Positions 7,153 through 15,476 of a stretch of 25,074 nucleotides of DNA are shown here, in pieces. The stretch comes from Calditrichia bacterium (GTDB taxonomy: Bacteria; Calditrichota; Calditrichia; JAJRVZ01). The stretch's first letter is position 1. Every line of letters begins with the position of its first letter. Where the stretch lies: assembly GCA_030634505.1 (NCBI GenBank), contig DAOWAQ010000001.1, forward strand, positions 1 to 25,074, given 5' to 3'. The position numbers and the translations under genes were made by a program. Under the pieces are notes generated by a model. That model was not told the DNA's origin, ran no database searches, and was given only the letters and a program-made list of their open reading frames with translations.

Positions 7153-7186
7153 GGTAACAATTTGTTAAAACATTGTTACCTTTTTT
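7153..7186 (+). terminator. Rho-independent terminator
   Basis: A perfect 9-bp stem GGTAACAAT / ATTGTTACC (7153-7161 and 7172-7180) encloses a 10-base loop and is followed at once by six T. It closes the radical SAM transcript. The A+T-rich sequence after it (7187-7259) may hold a promoter for the next gene, but I see no match to the Bacteroidota consensus there. Confidence 0.85.
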
Positions 7187-7210
7187 ATTGTTTTTTACCG
7201 TAAAAATTTG
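7181..7210 (+). repeat. 30-bp post-terminator repeat, copy 1
   Basis: This matches 10045-10074 at 26 of 30 positions, including ATTGTTTTTTAC and AAAAATTTG. The copies bracket the three-gene cassette 7260-10003. Confidence 0.8.
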
Positions 7211-7259
7211 TTTATTACCAAAATATTTTTATAACGATTACTAAAAAACAATTAATATT

Positions 7260-7733
7260 ATGGCAGCAGCAGGAAAATGGAAAATGTACGAAGAATCAAA
7301 GTTGGCACTAGCTAACGGAGAAATTGACTTTGAAAATGATGCTTTTGAAATAGCATTGTATTTAAGCACTTCAGACGCAGACACGCTTACAGGCACAAGG
7401 ACTTTAGCAAGTATAACGAATCAAGTAGCAAGCGCATTTGGGTACACCCAGGCGGATGGCTCAGCGGGTGGAAAAGTACTTGCAGTAACATCTGCAAATG
7501 CAGCAGGAACAATTACAATTGATGGCGACAACCCTGTATGGACGGCTTCGGGCGGATCTATTACAGCAAGATTTGCGGTTATAATTGACGGGACTCACGC
7601 TTCTAATATTGCAATAGGTGTATTTGTATTAGATACAGCTCCAGCAGATGTTACCGCAACGGACGGAAACACATTCACAGTAACAATGAATGCAAGTGGA
7701 ATGTTTACTATTAGTGGAGCTGATTCAGATTAA
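7260..7733 (+). CDS. phage virion-associated protein, tail/neck-type beta protein
   Basis: A 157-residue, cysteine-free, Ala/Thr/Gly-rich protein. Its plan (a short helix KMYEESKLALANGEIDFEND, then FEIALYLSTSDA, then alternating beta segments ending TFTVTMNASGMFTIS) matches a widespread class of small phage structural proteins of the form 'ALxxGEIDxxxDxxKVAL'. These are usually annotated only as structural. It is the first gene after a terminator and stands just before the long repeat protein, so the two may form one appendage. The exact role is unknown. Confidence 0.6.
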   Translation: MAAAGKWKMYEESKLALANGEIDFENDAFEIALYLSTSDADTLTGTRTLASITNQVASAFGYTQADGSAGGKVLAVTSANAAGTITIDGDNPVWTASGGSITARFAVIIDGTHASNIAIGVFVLDTAPADVTATDGNTFTVTMNASGMFTISGADSD

Positions 7734-7746
7734 TCTCGAATAAATC

Positions 7747-9726
7747 ATGGCAATACCTACCTATCTTGATGATGGTGGGATAGGAACTGGGACGGATACT
7801 TCCGTAGCTGTACCATATCCTTCAACTGTTAATGCAGATGATATTCTCATTGTTCATGTTATGGATGCAGATGATGATTCGTTCGATACACCTTCTGGCT
7901 GGGTTAAAGCCGGGGAAAATACAGATCTTCCAAATCTTTCTAATGCATGGTACTGGAAAAGGGCAGTAGGAACTGAATCTGGAACAGAAACATTTACGTC
8001 TACAAAAACAGCAGGTTCATTGGTTGCTGGTATTATGTATCGTTTTTCTGGATGTATAACTATCGGAACACCTTACGAGATAGAGCAGACAGGAGTCGTA
8101 ACACAAGCTACATTTAGAACAGTTTCGGGTAGTACTTTAACCGATGACTCCTTATTTTGTGTAATTTTTGTAATAGAAGATAATATCGCCGCAACTTTAT
8201 CAGGAACGGGATTTGTCGAAAGATCCAATAAGACAACAGCAGTAGGTTCTGATGCTGCATTCACATGTGCGAGTAAGGATATGGCCACGGCAGGAGCTAC
8301 AGGGGTAGCGCAGTACTCATGGGGGTCGAATGAGTATAATTCTGTGGTTAGATTTGCTTTGTTGCCTGTAGAGGATGGCAACATTGAAGTATTACCACAG
8401 GTAGGAGCTCTGATTATTACGGGAATAGCTCCCACAGTAATTGCAAGTGACCATAAAGAAATTACCCCAGGAGTAGGAGTTGTTAGTTTAATTGGATTTG
8501 AGCCTGTGGTTTTTGCATCAGATAATCAAAATGTAAATCCATTAACCGGAATTATCACAATCGCCGGGTTTGAACCAACTGTTGCAGTTACGGATAATAA
8601 AAATGTATTTCCCGATGTTGGTATTATTTCACTAGTCGGATTTGAACCAATAGTTACTGTTACCAATAACAAAAACATACTTCCTTCACTTGGAGAAATC
8701 ACTATAACAGGCTTCGAACCTACGGTTTTTGCGAGTGATAATATAAATATATCTGCATTCACAGGTGAAATTACAATCGCAGGTTTCGAGCCCGTAATAA
8801 CCATAAGCGATAACAAAGAGGTATTTCCAGATGTCGGTTCTGTTCTATTAACGGGTTTCGAGCCCGTAGTAATTGCAACAATTAATGTGAATGTGACACC
8901 TGATGTTGGTGTTATATCAATCGCAGGATTCGAACCTATTGTAATTGCAAGCGATCATAAGAACATAACCCCATTAACGGGTGAAATAACAATTATAGGT
9001 TATGAGCCTATTGTTTCTATAGGCGCGAACAAAGAAGTATTCCCCGATGTTGGAAGTATTTCGTTAACAGGATTTATTCCTACGGTTGTCGTAACAGACA
9101 ATAAAAATATAACTCCCGATGTTGGAGTTATTACCATAACAGGCTTCGAGCCCGTAGTTTTCGCGACAAATACAAAAGAAGTATTTCCACAACCGGGCGA
9201 TTTATCTATAGTGGGAATAGAGCCAATTGTATTTGCTTCGGACAATAAAGAAGTTCAACCAGGCATCGGAATAGTAGTAATAGAAGGTTTTGCATCAATT
9301 GTTTTTGCAAGTGATAATAAAAATATACTTGCATCCACAGGAGATATTATCATAACAGGCCTTGAACCAACCGTTAGTGTGCCGACAGGCATAGATATTA
9401 CACCATTAACGGGTGAACTAAATATCACAGGATTTGAACCCAATGTTCTCACTCCAGTAAATATTAACGCTGATGTAGGGGTAATTATCGTAACAGGCTT
9501 TGAACCAATCATCAGTATAGGTATAAATATTACACCATCGACAGGTATATTAACCACCAACGGATTAAAACCAACAGTAGCAATAGCTGGAATTCCAATA
9601 ATAGAAAGACCACCTATAAGATTAATAGATATTCCTCCGCAGACAAATAGATTGGCTAAAATAAATGATGTAGGAGGTAGATTTAAACAAATAGGGCCGA
9701 TTGAAAAAAGATTAAATAAATTATAA
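7747..9726 (+). CDS. 24-residue-repeat phage fibre/adhesin-like protein
   Basis: A 659-residue protein. Residues 1-210 form a globular beta-rich N-terminal domain of a type seen on phage tail and decoration proteins (PSTVNADDILIVHVMDAD, WYWKRAVGTESG). Residues 213-615 are seventeen repeats, most exactly 24 residues, with the core TG-[EIV]-I-x-I-x-GFEP-x-V and linker ASDNKN-[IV]-x-P. The C-terminal 44 residues are different (IERPPIRLIDIPPQ) and may be an attachment or trimerisation tail. Each repeat should give two short beta strands, so the whole could be an elongated fibre or stack. It follows the 157-aa protein by 13 bases. Receptor binding is plausible but not shown by any motif. Confidence 0.65.
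   Translation: MAIPTYLDDGGIGTGTDTSVAVPYPSTVNADDILIVHVMDADDDSFDTPSGWVKAGENTDLPNLSNAWYWKRAVGTESGTETFTSTKTAGSLVAGIMYRFSGCITIGTPYEIEQTGVVTQATFRTVSGSTLTDDSLFCVIFVIEDNIAATLSGTGFVERSNKTTAVGSDAAFTCASKDMATAGATGVAQYSWGSNEYNSVVRFALLPVEDGNIEVLPQVGALIITGIAPTVIASDHKEITPGVGVVSLIGFEPVVFASDNQNVNPLTGIITIAGFEPTVAVTDNKNVFPDVGIISLVGFEPIVTVTNNKNILPSLGEITITGFEPTVFASDNINISAFTGEITIAGFEPVITISDNKEVFPDVGSVLLTGFEPVVIATINVNVTPDVGVISIAGFEPIVIASDHKNITPLTGEITIIGYEPIVSIGANKEVFPDVGSISLTGFIPTVVVTDNKNITPDVGVITITGFEPVVFATNTKEVFPQPGDLSIVGIEPIVFASDNKEVQPGIGIVVIEGFASIVFASDNKNILASTGDIIITGLEPTVSVPTGIDITPLTGELNITGFEPNVLTPVNINADVGVIIVTGFEPIISIGINITPSTGILTTNGLKPTVAIAGIPIIERPPIRLIDIPPQTNRLAKINDVGGRFKQIGPIEKRLNKL
8383..9591 (+). repeat. 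seventeen diverged 72-bp units encoding 24-aa repeats
   Basis: The units are clear in protein (GFEP at a fixed phase in most copies) but diverged in DNA, so the array is old or under selection at the protein level. The last three units are shortened to 23, 21 and 22 residues. Confidence 0.9.
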
Positions 9727-9751
9727 CGGAAATAATAAACACAGTAGCGAT

Positions 9752-10003
9752 ATGAAAAAGAAAATATATGATATAGTATTTGCAGCCCAATACGAAGGAC
9801 TTAGCACCAAAGAAGCAACCAATAAGCTATTGGGTTTATTTGGTGTTAGCGAGCGTTATTCTAAAGATGATATACGGAAGTATGGTGATGATTGGAAGAT
9901 AACAACTTGGGATGAAGGGCAGCAGAGACGTAGGATAATGGCAGAAGGGTATAAAACAAGAGATGAAGCAGAGCACGACAGGGAGATATTTAATGCTCGC
10001 TAA
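9752..10003 (+). CDS. small protein of unknown function
   Basis: An 83-residue charged, helical protein (MKKKIYDIVFAAQYEGLSTK, then TNKLLGLFGVSERYSKDDI). The first 35 residues look like a short helical, possibly DNA-associated segment of a kind found in small phage proteins that end in a zinc knuckle. Here the rest contains no cysteines, so it may be a shortened relative. It lies after the repeat protein and is followed within 13 bases by a terminator, so it is probably the last gene of that transcript. Confidence 0.55.
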   Translation: MKKKIYDIVFAAQYEGLSTKEATNKLLGLFGVSERYSKDDIRKYGDDWKITTWDEGQQRRRIMAEGYKTRDEAEHDREIFNAR

Positions 10004-10015
10004 CGGTTGGGATAT

Positions 10016-10050
10016 AGCAATGTAATTGTTAAAATATTATTGCTCTTTTT
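10016..10050 (+). terminator. probable Rho-independent terminator
   Basis: The stem AGCAAT / ATTGCT (10016-10021 and 10039-10044) is followed by CTTTTT. The loop contains TTGTTAAAA, as does the terminator at 7153. The sequence after both hairpins is nearly the same, so the two are copies of one module. Confidence 0.6.
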
Positions 10051-10074
10051 ATTGTTTTTTACGCAAAAAATTTG
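10045..10074 (+). repeat. 30-bp post-terminator repeat, copy 2
   Basis: Partner of 7181-7210. Both copies directly follow a terminator hairpin and precede the next transcript, so they may include a promoter, although neither fits TTTG-N19-21-TAnnTTTG. Confidence 0.8.
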
Positions 10075-10100
10075 TTTTTTTATTAAAATTTATTATTGAA

Positions 10101-10286
10101 ATGATCAGAAATGAAGTAATACCGGGAAGATTTATCGAATTCAAATGCAGAAATGCAGGTATTATTATGGATGAATTTAATAGACTACTCGATCCTGATA
10201 AATGTAATTTAGGGGCTAATAAGGCCCTCATTAGGGGCTCATATTTAAATATAATATGGCTCATATTTAGACGAAGCGCAAATTAA
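10101..10286 (+). CDS. possible small protein (61 aa), doubtful
   Basis: An open frame that fills the gap before the terminase genes. The start at ATG10101 is chosen because the frame upstream of it runs through the terminator and its T tract. The sequence (MIRNEVIPGRFIEFKCRNAG, ending WLIFRRSAN) has no recognisable motif. Its 3' part contains near-repeats (TTAGGGGCTCATATTTA, then GGCTCATATTTAG) that look more like non-coding DNA. The stop is 1 base before the terminase small subunit ATG, consistent with translational coupling. Confidence 0.3.
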   Translation: MIRNEVIPGRFIEFKCRNAGIIMDEFNRLLDPDKCNLGANKALIRGSYLNIIWLIFRRSAN

Positions 10287-10287
10287 A

Positions 10288-10788
10288 ATGGAACAATCCG
10301 ACGAAAATAAAAGCAAAGTAGGCGCACCAGATGGAAATACCAATGCCGAGAAATGGACGTTTGAAAAATCAAAGGAACTTCTCGAAAAGGCATTAGAGCT
10401 ATCTGACCGCAAATATGCATACAAAAAAGTCGGCAAGAAAAAGATATGGGGATATGAGTTTGATTTCATTGGCGAAATAGCATGTGAATTGGGTACATAT
10501 CATCAAAACATAACCAGGCACATCCCTTCAAGACACAAAGAATTACAAGTGCTTGTTAATCAATTGATTGCAAAAATGGAACGCAATTGTTATGCAAACA
10601 CAAAAAGAGGACTGATTAAAGAAGGCACTGGTATAGTGAACCTCAAATCCAACCACCATTGGACAGACCGACACGATCACAACGTTAAATCAAGGAACTT
10701 GAATGCCGATGTACCATTAAGCCCAGAGGAGAAAAAGGAGGCATTGAAAGAAATACAAAAAGGATTAGATGAACTTAAAGACTACTGA
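10288..10788 (+). CDS. terS: terminase small subunit
   Basis: A 166-residue protein directly before, and overlapping by 20 bases, the large terminase. The C-terminal half has the pattern NTKRGLIKEGTGIVNLKSNHHWTDR, equivalent to the 'aIFxLKNxxGWtDr' block of P22/gp3-like DNA-packaging proteins. The middle (FIGEIACELGTYHQNITRHI) is a helix-turn-helix-like region that could recognise the packaging site. The small subunit recognises phage DNA and regulates the large subunit. The N-terminus, KSKVGAPDGNTNAEKW, is the 'GapxGN' start common in such proteins. Assignment rests on this block and on position. Confidence 0.8.
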   Translation: MEQSDENKSKVGAPDGNTNAEKWTFEKSKELLEKALELSDRKYAYKKVGKKKIWGYEFDFIGEIACELGTYHQNITRHIPSRHKELQVLVNQLIAKMERNCYANTKRGLIKEGTGIVNLKSNHHWTDRHDHNVKSRNLNADVPLSPEEKKEALKEIQKGLDELKDY

Positions 10789-12238
10789 TGACATATTAAA
10801 GGCGAAGGAAACCATCCGACAAGCAAGGATAGATGCCGGGCGTAATCATACGCTTGGTTTTATTCGTTATAATATGCCGTCCTTCCAAGGCACTCCATTT
10901 CATATAACATACTATACAATATTAACCCTATTCGTGAAAGGTAAGATTAAAAAGCTAATGTTCTCTATGCCGCCTCAACACGGTAAATCAACAGGGAGTT
11001 CAATTGCCGTACCAGCGGATATGATAGGTGCTAATCCTGACTTGCACATAGCTATTGTATGTTACAGTGCAACCAAGGCAAGAAAGTTTGGTCGTAAGGT
11101 TAAACAATTAATGAACGAACCATTATACACAGACATCTACGATTCTAAGTTGGGTACTCGCAAGGATGGGGATTATATCAACACTGCTGAAGAAATGGAA
11201 ATAGTGGGATATGATGGTAATTTGAAAATGGTTGGTTATGAGGGTGGGTTGACAGGTGATCCCGTGGACGTTCTTATTATGGATGATTTATACAAAGACT
11301 GGAAGGCAGCCAATAGTCCTATAGTTAGAGAGAACGTTTGGGATTGGTATGTTGCTGTAGCCGACACACGTTTACACAATGACTCACAGCAATTGATTGA
11401 TTTTACCAGGTGGCACGAAGATGATTTAATCGGAAGAATAGAAAAACTCGAAGAGGTTGTTACTGTAAACACATGGGAAGAGCTCGAAGATGCAATGGGG
11501 CGCGATGTATGGATTAAATTGAATTTCGAAGCAATTAAAACAACTGCACCAACAGAACTCGATCCAAGAGAAATAGATGAAGCATTGTGGCCCGAAAGAC
11601 ATTCTTACAAAAAGCTAATGAAATCCAAAGCCAAAGACCCGGTTAAATTTGACTGCTTATATCAGGGTAACCCCATAAACAAAAAAGGGCGCTTATACTC
11701 CAAGTTCAAAACATACACCGAAAAGCCAAATATTATAATGCGTAAGTCTTATTGTGATGTTGCTGATACAGGAACGGACAATTTATTGAACATCGTTTAT
11801 GATATAGACACAGATGGTTATTGTTACGTTGAGGACGTGTATTATACACCAGAACCCGCCGAAGTAACTCAACCTGGTATGATAACCCATCTGAACAATA
11901 ACGGGGTTAAATTGGCCGATATTGAAAGCAATAATGGGGGTCGTATATTTGCAATGAATGTCAAGCAAGGAGTAAAGGCCGGGGTGACAGTATTTTGGTT
12001 TTATCAAGGAGACAACAAAGAATCTCGCTGCATATCAAGCGCAGCAGATGTAATGGAATATGTATTATTCCCCGATAATTGGTTTGCCCGATGGCCCGAT
12101 TTTTATACTGATGTTACAAATTTTAGCAGAGTATTCAAATCTAATGTTCATGATGATGTGGCAGATGTATTAACAGGGATAACAGAACGAAGATTTATGT
12201 ATGTACCAGAAAATGAATCGGCATTTATAGGGAGATAA
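10769..12238 (+). CDS. terL: terminase large subunit
   Basis: A 489-residue packaging motor. The ATPase half shows Walker A FSMPPQHGKST (Lys73), Walker B VDVLIMDD (Asp172/Asp173) and the coupling motif FTRWHEDDLIG (Arg213-His215). The RNase H-like nuclease half shows CDVADTGTD (Asp329, Asp332) and HDDVADVLTG (Asp462, Asp463, Asp466), the acidic residues that would bind the metal ions for cutting concatemers. The length is usual for the family. It docks on the portal, which is encoded 4 bases downstream, and pumps DNA into the prohead. Confidence 0.95.
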   Translation: MNLKTTDDILKAKETIRQARIDAGRNHTLGFIRYNMPSFQGTPFHITYYTILTLFVKGKIKKLMFSMPPQHGKSTGSSIAVPADMIGANPDLHIAIVCYSATKARKFGRKVKQLMNEPLYTDIYDSKLGTRKDGDYINTAEEMEIVGYDGNLKMVGYEGGLTGDPVDVLIMDDLYKDWKAANSPIVRENVWDWYVAVADTRLHNDSQQLIDFTRWHEDDLIGRIEKLEEVVTVNTWEELEDAMGRDVWIKLNFEAIKTTAPTELDPREIDEALWPERHSYKKLMKSKAKDPVKFDCLYQGNPINKKGRLYSKFKTYTEKPNIIMRKSYCDVADTGTDNLLNIVYDIDTDGYCYVEDVYYTPEPAEVTQPGMITHLNNNGVKLADIESNNGGRIFAMNVKQGVKAGVTVFWFYQGDNKESRCISSAADVMEYVLFPDNWFARWPDFYTDVTNFSRVFKSNVHDDVADVLTGITERRFMYVPENESAFIGR

Positions 12239-12242
12239 TATA

Positions 12243-13595
12243 ATGGGAGCAAAACAAATAATAGGAACATGGTTATTCAAGCGATTAGGATTGACAGTTG
12301 ATCCTAAATATGTCGAATCTGTATTTCGATCATTGCTTCGTTCGGGTACAATGCACGAAATACAAGATGAGGCGGATGCGTATGTAGAGGAAGGGTATCG
12401 AGGCAATCCAGACATTTATAGCATTGTAAGGCGATATATTAACATGTCACGACAGGCCGAACTTAAACTTGGTAAAACCGACGAAGAGGGGAATATTGAA
12501 GTAGTAACCGATCATGAGCTGGTCAAATTCATTGAGGATGCAAATCCTAGAATGTCACAAATGGAATTGAAAGAAGCTTATGATATTTACATGCTTGTTA
12601 CCGGGAATTCTTTCTGGTATAAACCAGTATTAGAGGAAGGTGTTAATGCTGGCAAGACAATCGAGATGTATTTACTACCATCCAACGACCTTGAAATTAT
12701 ACAGGGATTTGATCCAATTACTGCTCCGGTCAAGGCATATAAACTGGTTAGTTCTAATGTGCTGTATGACCCCAAAGAGGTATATCATGACAAATACTTC
12801 AATCCTAATTTTTACAAGAATTCAACATTATTTGGACAATCACCAATCCGGGCGGCTGCAAATATTGTTGCAAAACAAAATGAAGCATTCAGCACAGAAA
12901 TCAGGCAATTCGAGAATCAAGGCCCACCATATTTCATTCACAGAGATAGTGATGATAATTGGAATACGTTAAGCGAACCTCAAAAAATAGAAATTGAAAA
13001 GGAGATTACCGATATATCTAAAAAGCAAAGACAGGGCGGGGGAATGGTTTTGAAAGACAAATTCAATATTATTAAACTTGGATTATCACCCGCTGATTTA
13101 AATATCATAGAATCTACACAGGACGGCAGGAGAATACTTTGTAATGTGTATCAATTCCCTGTAGCATTGTTTAACGATCCAGAAGGGTCAACCTATAACA
13201 ATGTAACAACAGCGAGGAAATCTGCATGGACTGATGCCCTGATTCCCCATAACAATCGATATGCAAATTCACTAACACGTTTTCTCATTAAGCCAGTGGA
13301 AGAATACCGTAAGCAAAGATTGTTTTATTATATGGATTATTCCAAGGTGGAAGAATTACAAAGCGGATTGAAGGATAAAGTAGATTGGATGACACGGGCT
13401 CACTGGTCGGCGAATCAAATATTACAGGCTACTGGCAAAAACAGAATTGATGATCCAGTTATGGACGAACCAATATTTTCACGTACCGATGTGCTATTAA
13501 GTGAATTGGGGTTTGATTCGGATTTAAATAAAGATTTTGGTGATTACATGACATTAAAAGCAAAGGAGAAAAGTGATGGCAACAAGAAAAGTTAA
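12243..13595 (+). CDS. portal protein, HK97/SPP1-like
   Basis: A 450-residue protein between the large terminase and head genes. Features of phage portal proteins: ELKEAYDIYMLVTGNSFWYK, then YLLPSNDLEIIQG, EVYHDKYFNP, FGQSPIRAAANIVAKQNEAF, and the late STYNNVTTARKSAWTDALIPH. Portals form a dodecameric ring at one head vertex through which DNA enters and to which the connector binds. The start ATG12243 lies 2 bases after the terL stop. No anomaly seen. Confidence 0.92.
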   Translation: MGAKQIIGTWLFKRLGLTVDPKYVESVFRSLLRSGTMHEIQDEADAYVEEGYRGNPDIYSIVRRYINMSRQAELKLGKTDEEGNIEVVTDHELVKFIEDANPRMSQMELKEAYDIYMLVTGNSFWYKPVLEEGVNAGKTIEMYLLPSNDLEIIQGFDPITAPVKAYKLVSSNVLYDPKEVYHDKYFNPNFYKNSTLFGQSPIRAAANIVAKQNEAFSTEIRQFENQGPPYFIHRDSDDNWNTLSEPQKIEIEKEITDISKKQRQGGGMVLKDKFNIIKLGLSPADLNIIESTQDGRRILCNVYQFPVALFNDPEGSTYNNVTTARKSAWTDALIPHNNRYANSLTRFLIKPVEEYRKQRLFYYMDYSKVEELQSGLKDKVDWMTRAHWSANQILQATGKNRIDDPVMDEPIFSRTDVLLSELGFDSDLNKDFGDYMTLKAKEKSDGNKKS

Positions 13596-13824
13596 AACAA
13601 TAAAAAGTGTTTCTTTATTTCAACCCAAAGATGATAAATCATATATAGAAGTATTGTTTGAAGAAGAAGAAACGGGGAAACTCGAAAGATGTACTGTTTA
13701 TGATTTATATGTAAATCCGGTTGAAATTGAAAATTCGGGTTGTATAATTCATTCTACCGATAGAAGTGGAAAATGTTTTATTTGTAAGGAACAAGTATTT
13801 ACTAAAGAATCGACAAAGAAATGA
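13576..13824 (+). CDS. small protein of unknown function
   Basis: An 82-residue protein overlapping the end of the portal gene by 20 bases. I choose ATG13576 over the adjacent GTG13573; AAGGAG stands about 8 bases upstream. The N-terminal part is beta-rich (SVSLFQPKDDKSYIEVLFEE); the end has a single Cys-X2-Cys (KCFICKEQ), perhaps half a zinc site completed by dimerisation. It is the first of four small genes between the portal and head morphogenesis genes. Confidence 0.6.
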   Translation: MATRKVKTIKSVSLFQPKDDKSYIEVLFEEEETGKLERCTVYDLYVNPVEIENSGCIIHSTDRSGKCFICKEQVFTKESTKK

Positions 13825-14195
13825 AACCATTAGGCAAAAGAATGAGATTTTTAAGATGGCTACGCAACGATGTATTCAAAGTAGCCGTAGGGACTGTTGC
13901 ACCGAAACCATTACAGATAATTTACAACATTTTGTTCCCGATATTATCTGCATACAACAAGCAAAATGATTTAAGATATGATGCTGAAAGGAATGTGTAT
14001 TTTGTAAATGAGATTGAATTTGACGGGGAGTTCTTTGAGATAATAAAAAATGCTGCAAACGATGGAGTTAAATTTCAATTATCATTTAGTGATGGCATTG
14101 TGAAAATAAGAAGAATAGATCAAGTGCAAGCTGTTGTGGATGGCAAAAGTTTATATAAATCAATAAACAAAAGAGGCAGGAATGGGGATAATTAA
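13821..14195 (+). CDS. small basic protein of unknown function
   Basis: A 124-residue protein with a basic N-terminus (MKPLGKRMRFLRWLRNDVFK), a hydrophobic segment (PLQIIYNILFPILSAY) that may touch a membrane, and then a soluble alpha/beta part. It overlaps the upstream gene by 4 bases (ATGA). An alternative ATG13842 would remove seven residues. No family recognised. Confidence 0.6.
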   Translation: MKPLGKRMRFLRWLRNDVFKVAVGTVAPKPLQIIYNILFPILSAYNKQNDLRYDAERNVYFVNEIEFDGEFFEIIKNAANDGVKFQLSFSDGIVKIRRIDQVQAVVDGKSLYKSINKRGRNGDN

Positions 14196-14210
14196 AAGGA
14201 AGTAAAAGTC

Positions 14211-14417
14211 ATGAATATAATATTAGATCAATATGGAAATCCAATCAATGAATGGTACAATGAAATACCAGAAACATTTAATCACGATCTTACATATTTA
14301 GATATTGATTCCAGAGAAGCATGTGATTGCATAAAATGCACTGATTTAAAAAAGAGAAGAGATTCAATCTATAAAAATAAATGGTATTATAAAATATTCA
14401 AATCATGGGGATTCTAA
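14211..14417 (+). CDS. small protein with CDCIKC motif, unknown function
   Basis: A 68-residue protein beginning MNIILDQYGNPINEWYNEIP and carrying a Cys cluster CDCIKC before a basic C-terminus (KKRRDSIYKNKWYYK). It is preceded by AAAAGGAAG about 9 bases before the ATG. Its 3' end overlaps the next gene by 13 bases. The role is unknown. Confidence 0.55.
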   Translation: MNIILDQYGNPINEWYNEIPETFNHDLTYLDIDSREACDCIKCTDLKKRRDSIYKNKWYYKIFKSWGF

Positions 14418-14716
14418 AACGAATAGGATTAGTGATATTTTATGCAATAAGTTGCGTGATATTGATTTTGGCAACGATAATCAAACCATTGTATGGAGCT
14501 GTGTATTTGTTGTACATGGCAGAACGTATTGGGAAGTATTTTGGTGAGAATAAAAACGATCCCAACAAAAAGGAATTATTCAAATGTCCTGAATGTGGGG
14601 AAAGCATAAGTTTGGAAAAATTGGCAAATTACAAAGGTTGTCCCAGTTGTGGAAATTTATTTAAGAATGCAAAAGTAAAACCTACTAATGGGAGCAAGAC
14701 AAAGAAGGCGGTTTGA
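14405..14716 (+). CDS. membrane-anchored zinc-ribbon protein
   Basis: A 103-residue protein. Residues 5-40 are hydrophobic (IGLVIFYAISCVILILATII and on), giving one or two membrane passes. Residues 61-82 form a zinc ribbon, CPECG-x14-CPSCG (Cys61, Cys64, Cys79, Cys82). The end is basic. A membrane-bound zinc ribbon is unexpected between portal and head genes. It overlaps the next gene by 29 bases. No functional assignment. Confidence 0.7.
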   Translation: MGILKRIGLVIFYAISCVILILATIIKPLYGAVYLLYMAERIGKYFGENKNDPNKKELFKCPECGESISLEKLANYKGCPSCGNLFKNAKVKPTNGSKTKKAV

Positions 14717-15476
14717 ACGTCAAATAATTAGACTTCGAAATCGTATAAACAAAAAAGGACAACAGATGGCATTTAATGCTATCAAAAAACAATATAAAAC
14801 GGTCTTTGACATGGTTGGGTTAATGTCTCCTGCAACATTGCTGGATAATGTTGAAATGTTTGTAAAGGAAGCACCTATAAGAAAGTTCATCGTTGATTAT
14901 TATGGCATGATGTCAGAAATAGCAATGTTATATCGAAATTATGCAATAAACACCAAAATCGATGATGCGGAATATTTTACAAATCGTTTCCTTGAAAAGA
15001 TGCGATCATACGCATTAGTAGAAGCCGGGGCAAATGTTGTAAGCATAACCGGGACATCCGAAACGTTTATCCGGGGAGCGATTGAAAGCGCAATGACCGA
15101 AGGTGTTGAACAGGGTTTTGGAATACCGAAAATAGGAAGACTGATTCGCAGAAATTTAAGCGAACAGTTAGGCGAAATCGGAGTAAGTAGGGCTAAGACA
15201 ATTGCACAGACTGAAATGACAATCAGTAGTAATTTGGCGGCCCAAGACGGGATACAATCAACCGGGTTTGATTATAGAAAGTTCTGGAGCAATTCCGGGC
15301 TCAAGGGAGTACGTGACAGCCACATGTTTGCACAAGATAATTATCCTAATGGTATTGCAAAAGAAGAGTTATTTGATATGGGAAATGGCAATGTAATGCG
15401 TTTTGTGGGCGATCCACAGGGGGCGGTCGCGGAGTTGGTTAATTGTAGATGTACAACATTGTATGAAGTTATTTGA
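14688..15476 (+). CDS. head morphogenesis protein, Mu F / SPP1 gp7-like
   Basis: A 262-residue protein whose C-terminal half is the minor head (Phage_Mu_F) domain: RAKTIAQTEMTISSNLAA, then FWSNSGLKGVRDSHMFAQDN, RFVGDPQGA and the terminal VNCRCTTLY. Members bind the portal and are carried in the head, affecting early DNA entry. The N-terminal half is helical. ATG14688 adds a very basic 26-residue leader (ARQRRRFERQIIRLRNRI) relative to the internal ATG14766; either start is possible. The gene ends in the first copy of the 14-bp repeat that flanks the tRNA pair. Confidence 0.88.
   Translation: MGARQRRRFERQIIRLRNRINKKGQQMAFNAIKKQYKTVFDMVGLMSPATLLDNVEMFVKEAPIRKFIVDYYGMMSEIAMLYRNYAINTKIDDAEYFTNRFLEKMRSYALVEAGANVVSITGTSETFIRGAIESAMTEGVEQGFGIPKIGRLIRRNLSEQLGEIGVSRAKTIAQTEMTISSNLAAQDGIQSTGFDYRKFWSNSGLKGVRDSHMFAQDNYPNGIAKEELFDMGNGNVMRFVGDPQGAVAELVNCRCTTLYEVI

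Noticed and set aside
7187..7259. Promoter of the TTTG/TAnnTTTG type before the cassette gene at 7260
   Set aside because: TTTG at 7207-7210 is present but no TAnnTTTG lies 19-21 bases after it; the best candidate, TAACGATT, is too poor.
8073..9560. Several minus-strand open frames of 80-120 codons opposite the 24-residue-repeat gene
   Set aside because: They mirror the repeat structure of the plus-strand gene and have no independent start signals or recognisable domains.
10026..10100. N-terminal extension (MLKYYCSFYCFLRKKF) of the small ORF before the terminase genes
   Set aside because: It is translated from the terminator hairpin and T tracts. ATG10101 is the earliest reasonable start, and even that ORF is doubtful.
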